The notes under the pieces were generated by a model. The model did no database searches, was not told the origin of the DNA, and saw only the letters and a list, made by a program, of their open reading frames with translations. The position numbers were made by a program, and so were the translations under genes. A stretch of DNA of 37,292 nt from Rhizobiales bacterium Ga0077548 (lineage in GTDB: Bacteria; Pseudomonadota; Alphaproteobacteria; Rhizobiales; Xanthobacteraceae): NCBI GenBank assembly GCA_001464215.1, contig LNEZ01000026.1, positions 1 to 37,292 of the forward strand, given 5' to 3'. Positions 6,875 through 14,068 of the stretch are shown here, piece by piece (position 1 is the first letter of the stretch; each line of letters opens with the position of its first letter).

Positions 6875-7507
6875 TCAGACCTGCAAGCCCAAGCCTTTGA
6901 GATAAACCAGCATTTGCGCTTCCAGGAGGTCTTCCGCGCTCATGGGCAAGGGTCTCCGCGCGGCGTCCGCGCGGGCAAACAGCGAGGCGATGCCATGGGT
7001 CATCGACCAGATATGGAGCGCCACCATCAGCGCTGGCGGCCTGCCCTTCTCCGGCATTTTGGCGACCAGAATTTCCGCCGCCGCACGCAGCGACTGGAAT
7101 GAGCGGTCGGCCGCCTCGCGCAGTTCCGGATCGTTGCCGATCGCAACCCCGCCCTCGAACATCGCGGCGTAATAGCCGGGCTCGTTGCGCGCGAAGTTTA
7201 AATAGGCAGCGCCAATGCGCTTGAATGCTGCGGCGGTCGAAGGCTTCCCCTCGCCCCATGCTTCGCGGAGCTTCTCCGAAAACAGTTTGAAGCCGCGCTT
7301 GGCGACATCGATCATCAACTCGTCGCGGTCGCGGAAATGACGATAGGGCGCGGCCGGCGAAACGCCAGCCCAGCGCGCAGTATCGGCAAAGGTGAAGCCC
7401 GCGGGCCCCTTCTCCTTGATCAGTTCCAGCGCCGCGCGGACGAGATCCTCGCGCAGATCGCCGTGATGATAGCCGCGCGAGCCGCGCCCGCCTGGTTTCC
7501 AGCTCAT
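6875..7507 (-). CDS. TetR/AcrR family regulator with WHG (TetR_C_33) domain
   Basis: A 210-residue transcriptional regulator. The N-terminal DNA-binding domain spans about residues 14-62 (DLVRAALELIKEKG, then FADTARWAGVSPAAPYRHF, the helix-turn-helix). The C-terminal ligand/dimer domain contains YLNFARNEPGYYAAMF and ALHIWSMTHGIASLF, matching the WHG-type TetR C-terminal domain. Two copies of a shared palindrome, one overlapping its own start codon and one before the DUF2852 gene, suggest autorepression and control of that gene. The ligand is unknown. It is transcribed in the same direction as the DUF2852 gene, about 120 nt upstream of it. Confidence 0.9.
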   Translation of the reverse strand: MSWKPGGRGSRGYHHGDLREDLVRAALELIKEKGPAGFTFADTARWAGVSPAAPYRHFRDRDELMIDVAKRGFKLFSEKLREAWGEGKPSTAAAFKRIGAAYLNFARNEPGYYAAMFEGGVAIGNDPELREAADRSFQSLRAAAEILVAKMPEKGRPPALMVALHIWSMTHGIASLFARADAARRPLPMSAEDLLEAQMLVYLKGLGLQV

Positions 7508-7524
7508 GTGAATCGCTTTTACAT
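7506..7524. promoter_or_regulatory. Probable TetR operator over the tetR start codon
   Basis: ATGTGAA-TCGCT-TTTACAT has the same 7-5-7 layout as the site at 6793-6811. Two of its bases belong to the tetR start codon (CAT at 7505-7507 on the plus strand), so binding would also block translation initiation or early transcription. Autoregulation is inferred. Confidence 0.65.
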
Positions 7525-7552
7525 TGCGCCTGCCCGCCCGTCGAGGCGGCGC

Positions 7553-8156
7553 TCAGCGCCACGCAAACAGCGGCTGCTCGAACTCAGATACGCGGGCGAT
7601 ACGGCCGTGAAGCAATTCCGAAAATTGGTAAATGATCGCGGCGGTCGGCGCGTGCAGATGACTTCCCATGAGCGCGATCTTGATGACTGGCCGCGTGCTT
7701 TCCTTGATCGAAGCGAAGCTGACGCTCTCTTTTGTCACGAACCCGTCGAGCGGGATTCGATAAGCGAACGCCACTTCCTCCGGATTCAGCCGCAAGGGTT
7801 CGCTGTTTTCGGCCCAGACCACGATCGGCGTGATGCGGTAGCCGGACCGCGACACGAAATCGTCGAGCGTTCCCAGAACCTCCTTCGATTTCGCGAAGTG
7901 CCGCCTGCGCAATCGTCTCGCCTTCGTCGCAACGCCCGCCCGGCAGCGCCCACTGCCCCGCGTGGTTGCGCATGGTCGAAGGCCGCTCGGTCAGAATAAA
8001 CGCCGCGCGCCCGGAGCCGTTATCGGCAAGCGTCACCGCGACGGCCGCCTGCTTCAGCGCTTTGTCGGCAGCAATCGCTTCGCGCTCAAATGCAGCGCAG
8101 CGCGTGGCGACCAGCGCCTTGAATTCGGCATCAAAGAGAAAAGACAGGGGACCGCG
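7553..8156 (-). pseudogene. NUDIX hydrolase, disrupted
   Basis: Two frames together make one NUDIX protein. The upstream part reads RGPLSFLFDAEF ... GQWALPGGRCDEGETIAQAALREIE, the first two thirds of a NUDIX box (GGRCDEGET...REIE). The rest continues in another frame as VLGTLDDFVSRSGYRITPIVVW. At the join (7880-7886) only seven bases separate REI from VLG, where relatives usually have about 12-13 residues including the catalytic EExG. The loss therefore removes the metal-binding glutamates and shifts the frame. No ATG is visible at the 5' end: the frame opens after a TGA near 8188, and the first GTG is at 8036. It probably descends from a CoA-pyrophosphatase-like enzyme. An assembly error is the alternative. 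Confidence 0.75.
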
Positions 8157-8248
8157 CCTTGAACATTTGGAACTTAAGGTTCCTCAAAGCGTTTTTTCCC
8201 GTTGAGGGCAACTGGGGATGTAGCGGCCTTTTACCGACGGAGATCAAT

Positions 8249-8458
8249 ATGCGCATCGCAATCGCTGCCGCTATTTTTGCGGCTTCCTCCGGCTTCGCCA
8301 CGGCGGACTTTTACGTCGTCCATAATATGCAGACCGGGAAATGCTCGATCGAACAGGAACTGCCGTCCTCGGCCGGGACGCAGATTCTTCTAAACAACAT
8401 ATTCACGGAGCGCGCGGACGCGGAAGCTGCGCTGAAAGACGTTCCGGCCTGTAACTAG
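8249..8458 (+). CDS. Small exported protein, unknown
   Basis: A 69-residue protein with a signal peptide (MRIAIAAAIFAASSGFATA) and a short mature part (DFYVVHNMQTGKCSIEQELP...) with two cysteines. The frame is open upstream to 8159, but ATG 8249 has GGAG at 8239-8242 and starts the signal peptide. Its stop overlaps that of the convergent DUF3551-like gene (CTAG at 8455-8458). I recognise it only as a type of small alphaproteobacterial periplasmic protein. Confidence 0.65.
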   Translation: MRIAIAAAIFAASSGFATADFYVVHNMQTGKCSIEQELPSSAGTQILLNNIFTERADAEAALKDVPACN

Positions 8459-8715
8459 CGGCGATAGCGCTGATCATATCGCGGATTCAGGAAGCAGCCG
8501 GTGTTTCCCGGGCTTCGTGAAGCCATGCACTGCTCGTAGGTATACGCCTCGCAGACTTGCCTGGACCCGTGGTCCAGATTGTCAAATCTGCACCAGCGGT
8601 CTGCTTGCGCTTGCGCCTGCACCTGGATCTCGCCTCTCTGCATTTGCGTTGTTTGCGAGAGCGTCGGCGTAGCCGCGAATATGACAAGAGCAATCAGCGG
8701 CAATCGGATTTTCAT
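8455..8715 (-). CDS. DUF3551-like small exported protein, copy 3
   Basis: An 86-residue protein with a signal peptide (MKIRLPLIALVIFAATPTLSQ), a Gln/Ala-rich spacer, and the DUF3551-type core: WCRFDNLDHG, VCEAYTYEQCMASRS, GCFLNPRYD. The four cysteines are conserved in the two upstream paralogues. ATG 8715 has AGGAG just upstream; longer frames lack this. It is the last of three tandem genes with 11-12 nt gaps, probably one operon. Function unknown; the pattern suggests a disulfide-stabilised periplasmic protein. Confidence 0.75.
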   Translation of the reverse strand: MKIRLPLIALVIFAATPTLSQTTQMQRGEIQVQAQAQADRWCRFDNLDHGSRQVCEAYTYEQCMASRSPGNTGCFLNPRYDQRYRR

Positions 8716-8726
8716 CGGGAGTACTC

Positions 8727-8966
8727 CTAGCGGAAACGCGGGTCGTAGCGCGGGTTCATGTAGCACCGCTCGGTTTGGCTGGCGCGCGAAGCCATGCACT
8801 GTTGGAACGTGTAAGCCATGCAGATCGTCGCGGTTGAGCTGCCGGTGATCGGCTGATCGCGGCACCAAAGATCGGAAGGCGGATTCTGCGGTGCGCGCTG
8901 CTGCGCCTCAGAAATTACAGGGGCAACTAGAAACAAGGCGGTTGCGGCAAGCAAGAGCTTTCTCAT
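8727..8966 (-). CDS. DUF3551-like small exported protein, copy 2
   Basis: A 79-residue protein with a signal peptide (MRKLLLAATALFLVAPVISEAQ) followed by the shared core WCRDQPITG, ICMAYTFQQCMASRA, RCYMNPRYDPRFR. The second Cys-containing half (YT-x-QCMASR-x5-6-C-x2-NPRYD) is closely similar to copies 1 and 3. The start is ATG 8966; an in-frame GTG six bases earlier is less likely. It lies 11 nt before copy 3 and 12 nt after copy 1, which indicates co-transcription. Confidence 0.75.
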   Translation of the reverse strand: MRKLLLAATALFLVAPVISEAQQRAPQNPPSDLWCRDQPITGSSTATICMAYTFQQCMASRASQTERCYMNPRYDPRFR

Positions 8967-8978
8967 TTCCACACGTCC

Positions 8979-9248
8979 TCAGTAATTCGGATTACGGCGC
9001 CGCCAGTCGGCGAAGCGCGGATCGTAAAGCGGGTTCAGATAGCAGCTCTCGGTATGGCTCGTGCGAGAGGCCATGCACTGCGCGTAGGTATAACCGCGAC
9101 ACACCATGGTGCTGCCGCCAAAGCCGGTCTGCACGTCGCGGCACCACGCATCGTAATAGGGTGCCTGCTGGCGCGGCTGCGCGTGGGCGCCGGTAATCGC
9201 AATCGCGCTGACCGAAAGCATCGCAAGCAGCATGGATTTTGTCTTCAT
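8979..9248 (-). CDS. DUF3551-like small exported protein, copy 1
   Basis: An 89-residue protein with a signal peptide (MKTKSMLLAMLSVSAIAITGAHAQ) and the shared core WCRDVQTGFGG, VCRGYTYAQCMASRT, SCYLNPLYDPRF, plus a short basic extension (WRRRNPNY) that the other copies lack. ATG 9248 has GGAG six bases upstream; the frame is open further upstream to 9314 but without support. It is the first gene of the three-gene tandem array, and its promoter should lie in 9249-9420. Confidence 0.75.
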   Translation of the reverse strand: MKTKSMLLAMLSVSAIAITGAHAQPRQQAPYYDAWCRDVQTGFGGSTMVCRGYTYAQCMASRTSHTESCYLNPLYDPRFADWRRRNPNY

Positions 9249-9420
9249 CGGTATCTCCGTTGGCGGATCGCTTTTGTGGCCCCGCATGGTGTTTATTTTA
9301 GGCCTTATTGCCAAACCCGGCAGTTCACGACTTTGCTACCGGCTAAAACCGCCTGCGGTGACAGAGGTTGCACGCCATGTTTGACTTAAGTCGGAAACAC
9401 AACATCTGTCTGGAAACCCA

Positions 9421-10026
9421 GTGAAAACCAAGCCGCGGATCGCACTTCTCCTTGGCGCGTTCTTCGCGCTTGCACAAACAAATTCTGCGTCTGCTTGCGC
9501 CTGCTGCACCCATACGGGCCAGCGTTATGTCGAAAACACCAAGCTGCTGCCGTACCATCGAAGCATCGTGGACGAACTGCGTTTCGCCAATCAGGCCAGT
9601 CTGTTCGTCGATGAGCGCGATCTCACCGAGATCAAGGGCATTGCAAATCCGTCGGAGAGTTACAGCCTGACCGTCACAAGGCAGAAAGACCGCTTCGTGT
9701 TTTCATTCCGTGACGAGAAGAAGAACGAAGGTACGCTCACGCTCGCCGTGGCGGACTTGATCGCAATATTCGAGGTCGATACGCGTGACGAGCCCTACAA
9801 AGATCAGGGGCTTGGCCCTGTGCTGTATAAAGAATGGCGGCTGACAGCGCCTTTCGCCGGTACCGGGATTTTCAAAGCCGGCAACGGCGGATATCAACGC
9901 ATCACCTTGATCAACCAGGGCCGCGGGCGCGGCTGCACCGATGCCTTGCACTTCACGCACTGGACAATTTCCGTCCACGGCCCGCTCGGCAATTACCTGC
10001 TCTACGGCGAATTCGAGAAGCAGTAG
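9421..10026 (+). CDS. Exported protein, unknown function
   Basis: A 201-residue protein starting with GTG (9421), preceded by TGGAAA. The signal peptide ends near residue 24, directly before a cysteine cluster (ACACCTHTGQRYVEN) at the mature N terminus. The rest is a mixed beta-rich domain (LTVTRQKDRFVFSF, KEWRLTAPFAGTGIF, CTDALHFTHWTISVHGPLGNYLLYGEF). A clustered N-terminal Cys motif could bind metal, but no family is recognised. It ends 6 nt from the convergent DUF4189 gene. Confidence 0.65.
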   Translation: MKTKPRIALLLGAFFALAQTNSASACACCTHTGQRYVENTKLLPYHRSIVDELRFANQASLFVDERDLTEIKGIANPSESYSLTVTRQKDRFVFSFRDEKKNEGTLTLAVADLIAIFEVDTRDEPYKDQGLGPVLYKEWRLTAPFAGTGIFKAGNGGYQRITLINQGRGRGCTDALHFTHWTISVHGPLGNYLLYGEFEKQ

Positions 10027-10032
10027 CGCTGC

Positions 10033-10461
10033 TTATTCCCGCTCGTCGCAATTCGTCAGATCGAGCGCACAGGCGGACTTCCGCTCCTCCCGCGAGCGCA
10101 TCTTGCACAAGGCTATCGCACGCGCTTCGGCAGCCGCTTTGGTCGGTGCAATGGCATAGCCGTAGCCCGGCTCCTTGGTGCTCGGATCGAATGCCACCGC
10201 GTAGCAGCTGCGCCGGAAGTTCGCGATAACGACGCAGTTCGGTGTCGCCTTCGGCGCACCTTTGAAGCCCCGGCACTGTTCCAGCGCGACCTGCTCGGCC
10301 TTCTCCCGGTTTGGAGAATTCACAACGGCGCCGACCGCAATCCCGTCGTCGGTGAGGTTAAACGTCATGCCGACCGCAAGCGCGCCTTCCGCGCGCGCCG
10401 ATCCCGAAACCGCGATAAATAAAAGCAGTGCAACCGCCGCAATGATGTTCTGATGGCGCAT
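10033..10461 (-). CDS. DUF4189 domain exported protein
   Basis: A 142-residue protein with a signal peptide (cut after SARA, about residue 24) and one DUF4189 domain: alternating alpha/beta repeats with the family pattern ALEQCRG, CVVIANFRRSCYAVAFD, GYGYAIAPTKAAAEARAIALC and a terminal LTNCDE. Six cysteines probably form disulfides. AAGGGGAA precedes the ATG. DUF4189 proteins occur in several exported-protein contexts without an agreed function. Confidence 0.85.
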   Translation of the reverse strand: MRHQNIIAAVALLLFIAVSGSARAEGALAVGMTFNLTDDGIAVGAVVNSPNREKAEQVALEQCRGFKGAPKATPNCVVIANFRRSCYAVAFDPSTKEPGYGYAIAPTKAAAEARAIALCKMRSREERKSACALDLTNCDERE

Positions 10462-10557
10462 ACGATTCCCCTTTACCGAACCATATCCATGCTACATCGG
10501 CTCCTCAGCCCTGTCACAAATCCGTAATCGCGGTCTTGCAGGAAGCGTGACAGGCAA

Positions 10558-11088
10558 ATGACGTCCACCGGCAAGAAATCTGCATCGCAACTACCCGTTC
10601 TCGCGGCGGGCGGCGTCGTGCTGCGGGGAAAGAAAAGACCGCTGATCGCGGTCGTGCAAATGCGTCACCAGAAAACCTGGGTGCTGCCGAAAGGCAAGCT
10701 GCATAAAAATGAAACGGTGCTCGCCGCCGCAAAACGCGAAGCAACGGAAGAAACCGGGCGCGAAGTGCGCCTCCATGAATATCTGGGCAAGATCGCATAC
10801 GAGAGCGAGGGCCTGCCGAAGGTCGCGAAGTTCTGGCGCATGGAAGCGCATGGCAAGCCTGGCAAACTCATGCGCGATGTACAGGCGGTACAATGGCTGC
10901 CGCTTGCAAAAGCGATCGCCAAATTATCCCGTCCGCGCGAACGGAAATTCCTGCAGCGCGTAGGGCCGAGAGCGCTGGCGGCGGCGACACATAAAAATGC
11001 GCGCCACTCGGGTCTCTCCCGCCTCATGGGCTGGGTCGGTCCGCGCATCAAGCGGTTGCGCTTCTGGAGATATTTACTCCTCGGTTGA
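10558..11088 (+). CDS. NUDIX hydrolase, intact
   Basis: A 176-residue enzyme that should hydrolyse a nucleoside-diphosphate-linked substrate. The NUDIX box is complete: G46-x5-E52-x7-R60-E61-x2-E64-E65-x-G67 (GKLHKNET...KREATEETG). The WVLPKGKL lead-in resembles the diadenosine-polyphosphate and diphosphoinositol-polyphosphate type of NUDIX proteins. The C-terminal 40 residues are basic (PRIKRLRFWRYLLLG) and unusual for the family. The substrate is not predictable from sequence. It contrasts with the broken NUDIX gene at 7553-8156. Confidence 0.85.
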   Translation: MTSTGKKSASQLPVLAAGGVVLRGKKRPLIAVVQMRHQKTWVLPKGKLHKNETVLAAAKREATEETGREVRLHEYLGKIAYESEGLPKVAKFWRMEAHGKPGKLMRDVQAVQWLPLAKAIAKLSRPRERKFLQRVGPRALAAATHKNARHSGLSRLMGWVGPRIKRLRFWRYLLLG

Positions 11089-11121
11089 TTGCGCCGAAAC
11101 TGACGCGAGGAGAATGCCGCC

Positions 11122-11736
11122 ATGTCGCTCAATCTTTACCTCGCCTATCTCGCCGCCTGCATCGTGCTTGTCATCGTACCCGGCCCTACCGTGACCGTGA
11201 TTGTCGCGAACAGCCTGCGCTATGGCGCCCGTGCCGGACTTCTGAATGTCGCGGGCACGCAGCTCGGGCTCGCAGTCATGATCGGCATCGTCATTCTGGG
11301 TCTTGCTTCGCTCCTGGAGGCGATCGGCTGGTGGTTCGAAGTGTTGCGGCTCGCGGGTGCTGCTTATCTGATCTGGCTCGGCATCAAGCTGTTCCGGTCG
11401 GACGGCGCGTTCGATTCTGCGGACGCAGCACCGAAACCACGCGGCGGATTTTTCTTTCAAGGCTTCGTCGTGCTGATGAGCAACCCGAAGATCATCGTGC
11501 TGTTCGGCGCGCTGTTCCCGCAATTCATCGATCCGAAAGGCAACTACCTCGAACAGGTTCTGCTCCTTGGCGTCACCGCGATGATAACGGCAGCCGTCTT
11601 CGACACGATCTACGCGATCACGGCGGGGCGTGCCGGCGCGCTGCTGTCGCGCGCCCGCGTGCGCCTGCTCTCCAGAATCTCGGGCGGGTTCCTGATCGGC
11701 GGCGGCGTCTGGCTTGCGCTTACAAGGGCGCGGTGA
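11122..11736 (+). CDS. LysE/RhtB family amino-acid exporter
   Basis: A 204-residue inner-membrane protein with six hydrophobic segments. It carries the family signature near the N terminus (IVPGPTVTVIVANSLRYGARAGL), then AGAAYLIWLGIKLFR and NPKIIVLFGALFPQF in the middle. LysE/RhtB proteins export amino acids or related compounds using the proton gradient; the substrate is unknown here. GAGGAGAA lies upstream of the ATG. It is 33 nt downstream of the NUDIX gene on the same strand, so the two may be co-transcribed. Confidence 0.9.
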   Translation: MSLNLYLAYLAACIVLVIVPGPTVTVIVANSLRYGARAGLLNVAGTQLGLAVMIGIVILGLASLLEAIGWWFEVLRLAGAAYLIWLGIKLFRSDGAFDSADAAPKPRGGFFFQGFVVLMSNPKIIVLFGALFPQFIDPKGNYLEQVLLLGVTAMITAAVFDTIYAITAGRAGALLSRARVRLLSRISGGFLIGGGVWLALTRAR

Positions 11737-11876
11737 TTTGGCCGCGGCCGGAGTGTTGCCTAAAAATCGCGTCTCCGGGCCACGACAATAGACCCGTTGC
11801 ATCGCGCCGCGTCTGCCATCATCATCAGCGGCAACAGCCAAAAGAGCCGGATAAAACAGGGATTTCCTAGACCGTT

Positions 11877-13082
11877 ATGCGCGCGCTCGTAATTGCAGCT
11901 TTTGCTGCCGCTGCATCGCTTGCCGTACCGGCAAATGCGGCGACGATCACCAGCTACAAGGTCGCCGGCTGGAACATGGGCGCCTATACCAACGACCAGA
12001 CCGGCCGCTTCTCGCATTGCGCGGCGTCCGCGCGTTATCAAAACGGATTGTTGCTGCTGTTCTCCGTGAGCGAGTCGTTCCGGTGGTCGATAGGCTTCTC
12101 GAGTCAGGACTGGAACCTGCGCGAGGGCCGTAGCTTCGACATCACGTTCAACATCGACGGCGGCCGCATGAACACCGTCCGCGGTACCGCGGTAACCAAC
12201 CGGCTAATCCGCGCACCGCTGGCTGACAGCGTAGAACTGTTCAACCAGTTCCGGCAGGGCCTTCGTCTTGTAGCGAACGTAGACGACAATTCGCCGGTGA
12301 CGTTCAATCTCACTGACACGAACGTAATGCTGACGGAAATCCTGCAGTGCGCGCAGAAACACAAAAGCTATGTCGCGAATAACGACAACCGTTCGCGCGA
12401 AGGCGACCGCGATTTCGGCCCCGGCAACAACAATCGCGTGACGCAGCCGGAGCGCAACCAGCAGCCGAACAGCAACACCGGCTTAGGTTCGGGTGGTGTG
12501 CGCAAAGACAACAACCTCGATAATCGTGTCGCCCGCGCGCCGGACCGCGACGACGATCCGATGCGGCCCGACCGTCAGCCCGAGCAGCCGCCGGCGAATA
12601 CGCCAACCGTCGGACCGACCCCTGAATCGCGCAAGGAAGCAACCGAGATCGCAACCGACATTCTGCGGCGCGCTAATTTCACGTTTGAATTCCAGAAGCC
12701 CGAGCAACTAACCGGCGATCTGCGCGACAAGTATGACACCGTGTGGCGCGCCGACGGAATCTTGGGCACCTTGCGCATTCTTACCGGCGCACGCGGCGCC
12801 AGCATCGACAAACTTCGCGGCGAGTTGATTGCCGATGACGCAAGCTCCTGCAAAGGCAAGTTCGCGTCGGGCGCAGTACCCGCGATGAGCGGCTCGCAGT
12901 CGCAATCGATCTACACGTCCTGCGAAGGCCAGAACAACTGGTCGGTCTATTACATCGCGGTGCCGCGCCGCAAAGGCGGTATCTATCTCCTTGGCATCGC
13001 CGGCACCGGCGAGGCGGCAGCCCGCTTGCAGAACGTCGCCAACGCCTACCGCACGGTTGCGCTCGAAGTTCTTGAGCGGTGA
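11877..13082 (+). CDS. Large exported protein, unknown, two domains
   Basis: A 401-residue protein with a signal peptide (cut near ANAA, residue 22). The N-terminal domain (about 25-165) is beta-rich, with FSHCAASARYQNG and WNLREGRSFDITFNIDGG. A long disordered Asn/Arg/Pro/Gln-rich linker follows (about 166-245). The C-terminal domain (about 248-401) contains ASIDKLRGELIADDASSCKG, CEGQNNWSVYYIAVPRRKGG and TGEAAARLQNVANAYR. I do not recognise either domain. Its stop overlaps the GTG start of the RidA gene (GTGA at 13079-13082), so the two are translationally coupled. Confidence 0.7.
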   Translation: MRALVIAAFAAAASLAVPANAATITSYKVAGWNMGAYTNDQTGRFSHCAASARYQNGLLLLFSVSESFRWSIGFSSQDWNLREGRSFDITFNIDGGRMNTVRGTAVTNRLIRAPLADSVELFNQFRQGLRLVANVDDNSPVTFNLTDTNVMLTEILQCAQKHKSYVANNDNRSREGDRDFGPGNNNRVTQPERNQQPNSNTGLGSGGVRKDNNLDNRVARAPDRDDDPMRPDRQPEQPPANTPTVGPTPESRKEATEIATDILRRANFTFEFQKPEQLTGDLRDKYDTVWRADGILGTLRILTGARGASIDKLRGELIADDASSCKGKFASGAVPAMSGSQSQSIYTSCEGQNNWSVYYIAVPRRKGGIYLLGIAGTGEAAARLQNVANAYRTVALEVLER

Positions 13083-13483
13083 GCGCCAGCAAGAAATTTC
13101 CGGAGAACGTGAAGCCCGGCGGTCATATGCCGGCGGGCTTGCCTTTCTCCGAGGGCATGGCTGCCGGAAATCTCGTATTTCTTTCCGGCCAGCTCGGCAC
13201 CCTGCCGGACAAACTGGAGCTGAACAACAAAACCGCCGAAGACGAATTCCGTCAGGTGATGGAAAATGTCTTCTCGACGCTAAAAGCAAACGGCCTCGGC
13301 GCGAAGAATGTCGTCAAATGTCTCGTGATGCTTGCCGACATGAAAGACTGGCCGGCCTTCAACAAGATTTATCTCGAATATTTCGAGGAGCCCTACCCGG
13401 CACGTTCCGCCTTCGGTGCGAACGGACTTGCGCTCAACGCCCGCGTGGAGCTTGAAGTAATCGCAATGCGGAGTGACGGATGA
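13079..13483 (+). CDS. RidA family protein
   Basis: A 134-residue member of the RidA (YjgF/YER057c/UK114) family, small trimeric proteins that often deaminate reactive enamine/imine intermediates. Visible marks are LPFSEGMAAGNLVFLSGQLG near the N terminus, the central LKANGLGAKNVVKCLVML, and PARSAFGANGLALNARVELEVIA, which carries the active-site arginine of deaminating members. It starts with GTG overlapping the upstream stop (GTGA), and its own stop overlaps the next ATG (ATGA at 13480-13483). Confidence 0.9.
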   Translation: MSASKKFPENVKPGGHMPAGLPFSEGMAAGNLVFLSGQLGTLPDKLELNNKTAEDEFRQVMENVFSTLKANGLGAKNVVKCLVMLADMKDWPAFNKIYLEYFEEPYPARSAFGANGLALNARVELEVIAMRSDG

Positions 13484-13647
13484 CAAGTGCTTATGGGTTT
13501 GCCTTGGGTGCGGCGGTAGCCATCGCCGGCGCCTATTTCACGGGCCGCAACGGCGGCATCGAGTTCTGGCTGTTCGTGATCGGCGCGGTGGGTTTCATCA
13601 TTGCCGCGGCGGGCCAGTACTTCAAAGCCAAGCAAAGCAAGGGTTAA
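13480..13647 (+). CDS. Small two-helix membrane protein
   Basis: A 55-residue protein with two hydrophobic segments (FALGAAVAIAGAYF and FWLFVIGAVGFIIAAAG) joined by a short polar turn (TGRNGGIE), and a basic tail (KAKQSKG). The ATG overlaps the RidA stop by 4 nt, which is the main support for the gene. It is the third member of a coupled trio ending just before ssrA. Unknown function. Confidence 0.65.
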   Translation: MTSAYGFALGAAVAIAGAYFTGRNGGIEFWLFVIGAVGFIIAAAGQYFKAKQSKG

Positions 13648-13679
13648 TTGCCCGCCCTTTAACCGCCACGCTAGAGCGC

Positions 13680-14035
13680 CTATATTCAGGGTGCCGGAGC
13701 AATCCGGCTATGGCGATAAACGCTCGTTGTAATAAACCTTTCGGACCCGGGGGCGGTACCCGGCGCCTCCACCCAAACCCGGCTCCCGGCACGGATTTCG
13801 CCGGGCTTCGGCGGGGGCGAAATAGGATCGACGAGGGCGTAAAGAGCGCGGCTTTTGCTCGGCATGGTTCCGCCGTTATCGGGCCATTGATAGTTGCGAA
13901 TGACAACTATGCTCCGGTTGCTCAGGCCGCGTAAGCGGTTTGATCACTGGGAATTAAGCCCTGAGGGTTAGCACTTTCAGGCGGGGTTCGGAGGCACCTG
14001 GCAACAGAAGCCTCCACTACTCTTTCTGCTCGCTG
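13680..14035 (+). ncRNA. ssrA: tmRNA, circularly permuted two-piece gene
   Basis: Transfer-messenger RNA rescues stalled ribosomes and tags the nascent chain for proteolysis. The permuted alphaproteobacterial layout is visible. The acceptor (3') piece comes first and ends GGCGGTACCCGGCGCCTCC at 13752-13770. A short spacer follows. The coding (5') piece begins GGGGGCGAAATAGGATCGAC at 13813. CGCCTCC (13764-13770) pairs with GGGGGCG (13813-13819) as the 7-bp acceptor stem. The tag frame 13896-13934 encodes ANDNYAPVAQAA and ends TAA. The acceptor end is followed by ACCC, so the terminal CCA may need completion. Outer ends are approximate. The sspB gene follows at once. Confidence 0.93.
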
Positions 14036-14068
14036 GCGCGCTCACACGGAATCGGGTTCTATCCATCG

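Noticed and set aside
13473-13895. A protein frame ending in ANDNYAPVAQAA
   Set aside because: Only the last 12 residues are a real peptide, the tmRNA tag; the upstream frame crosses the tmRNA acceptor piece.
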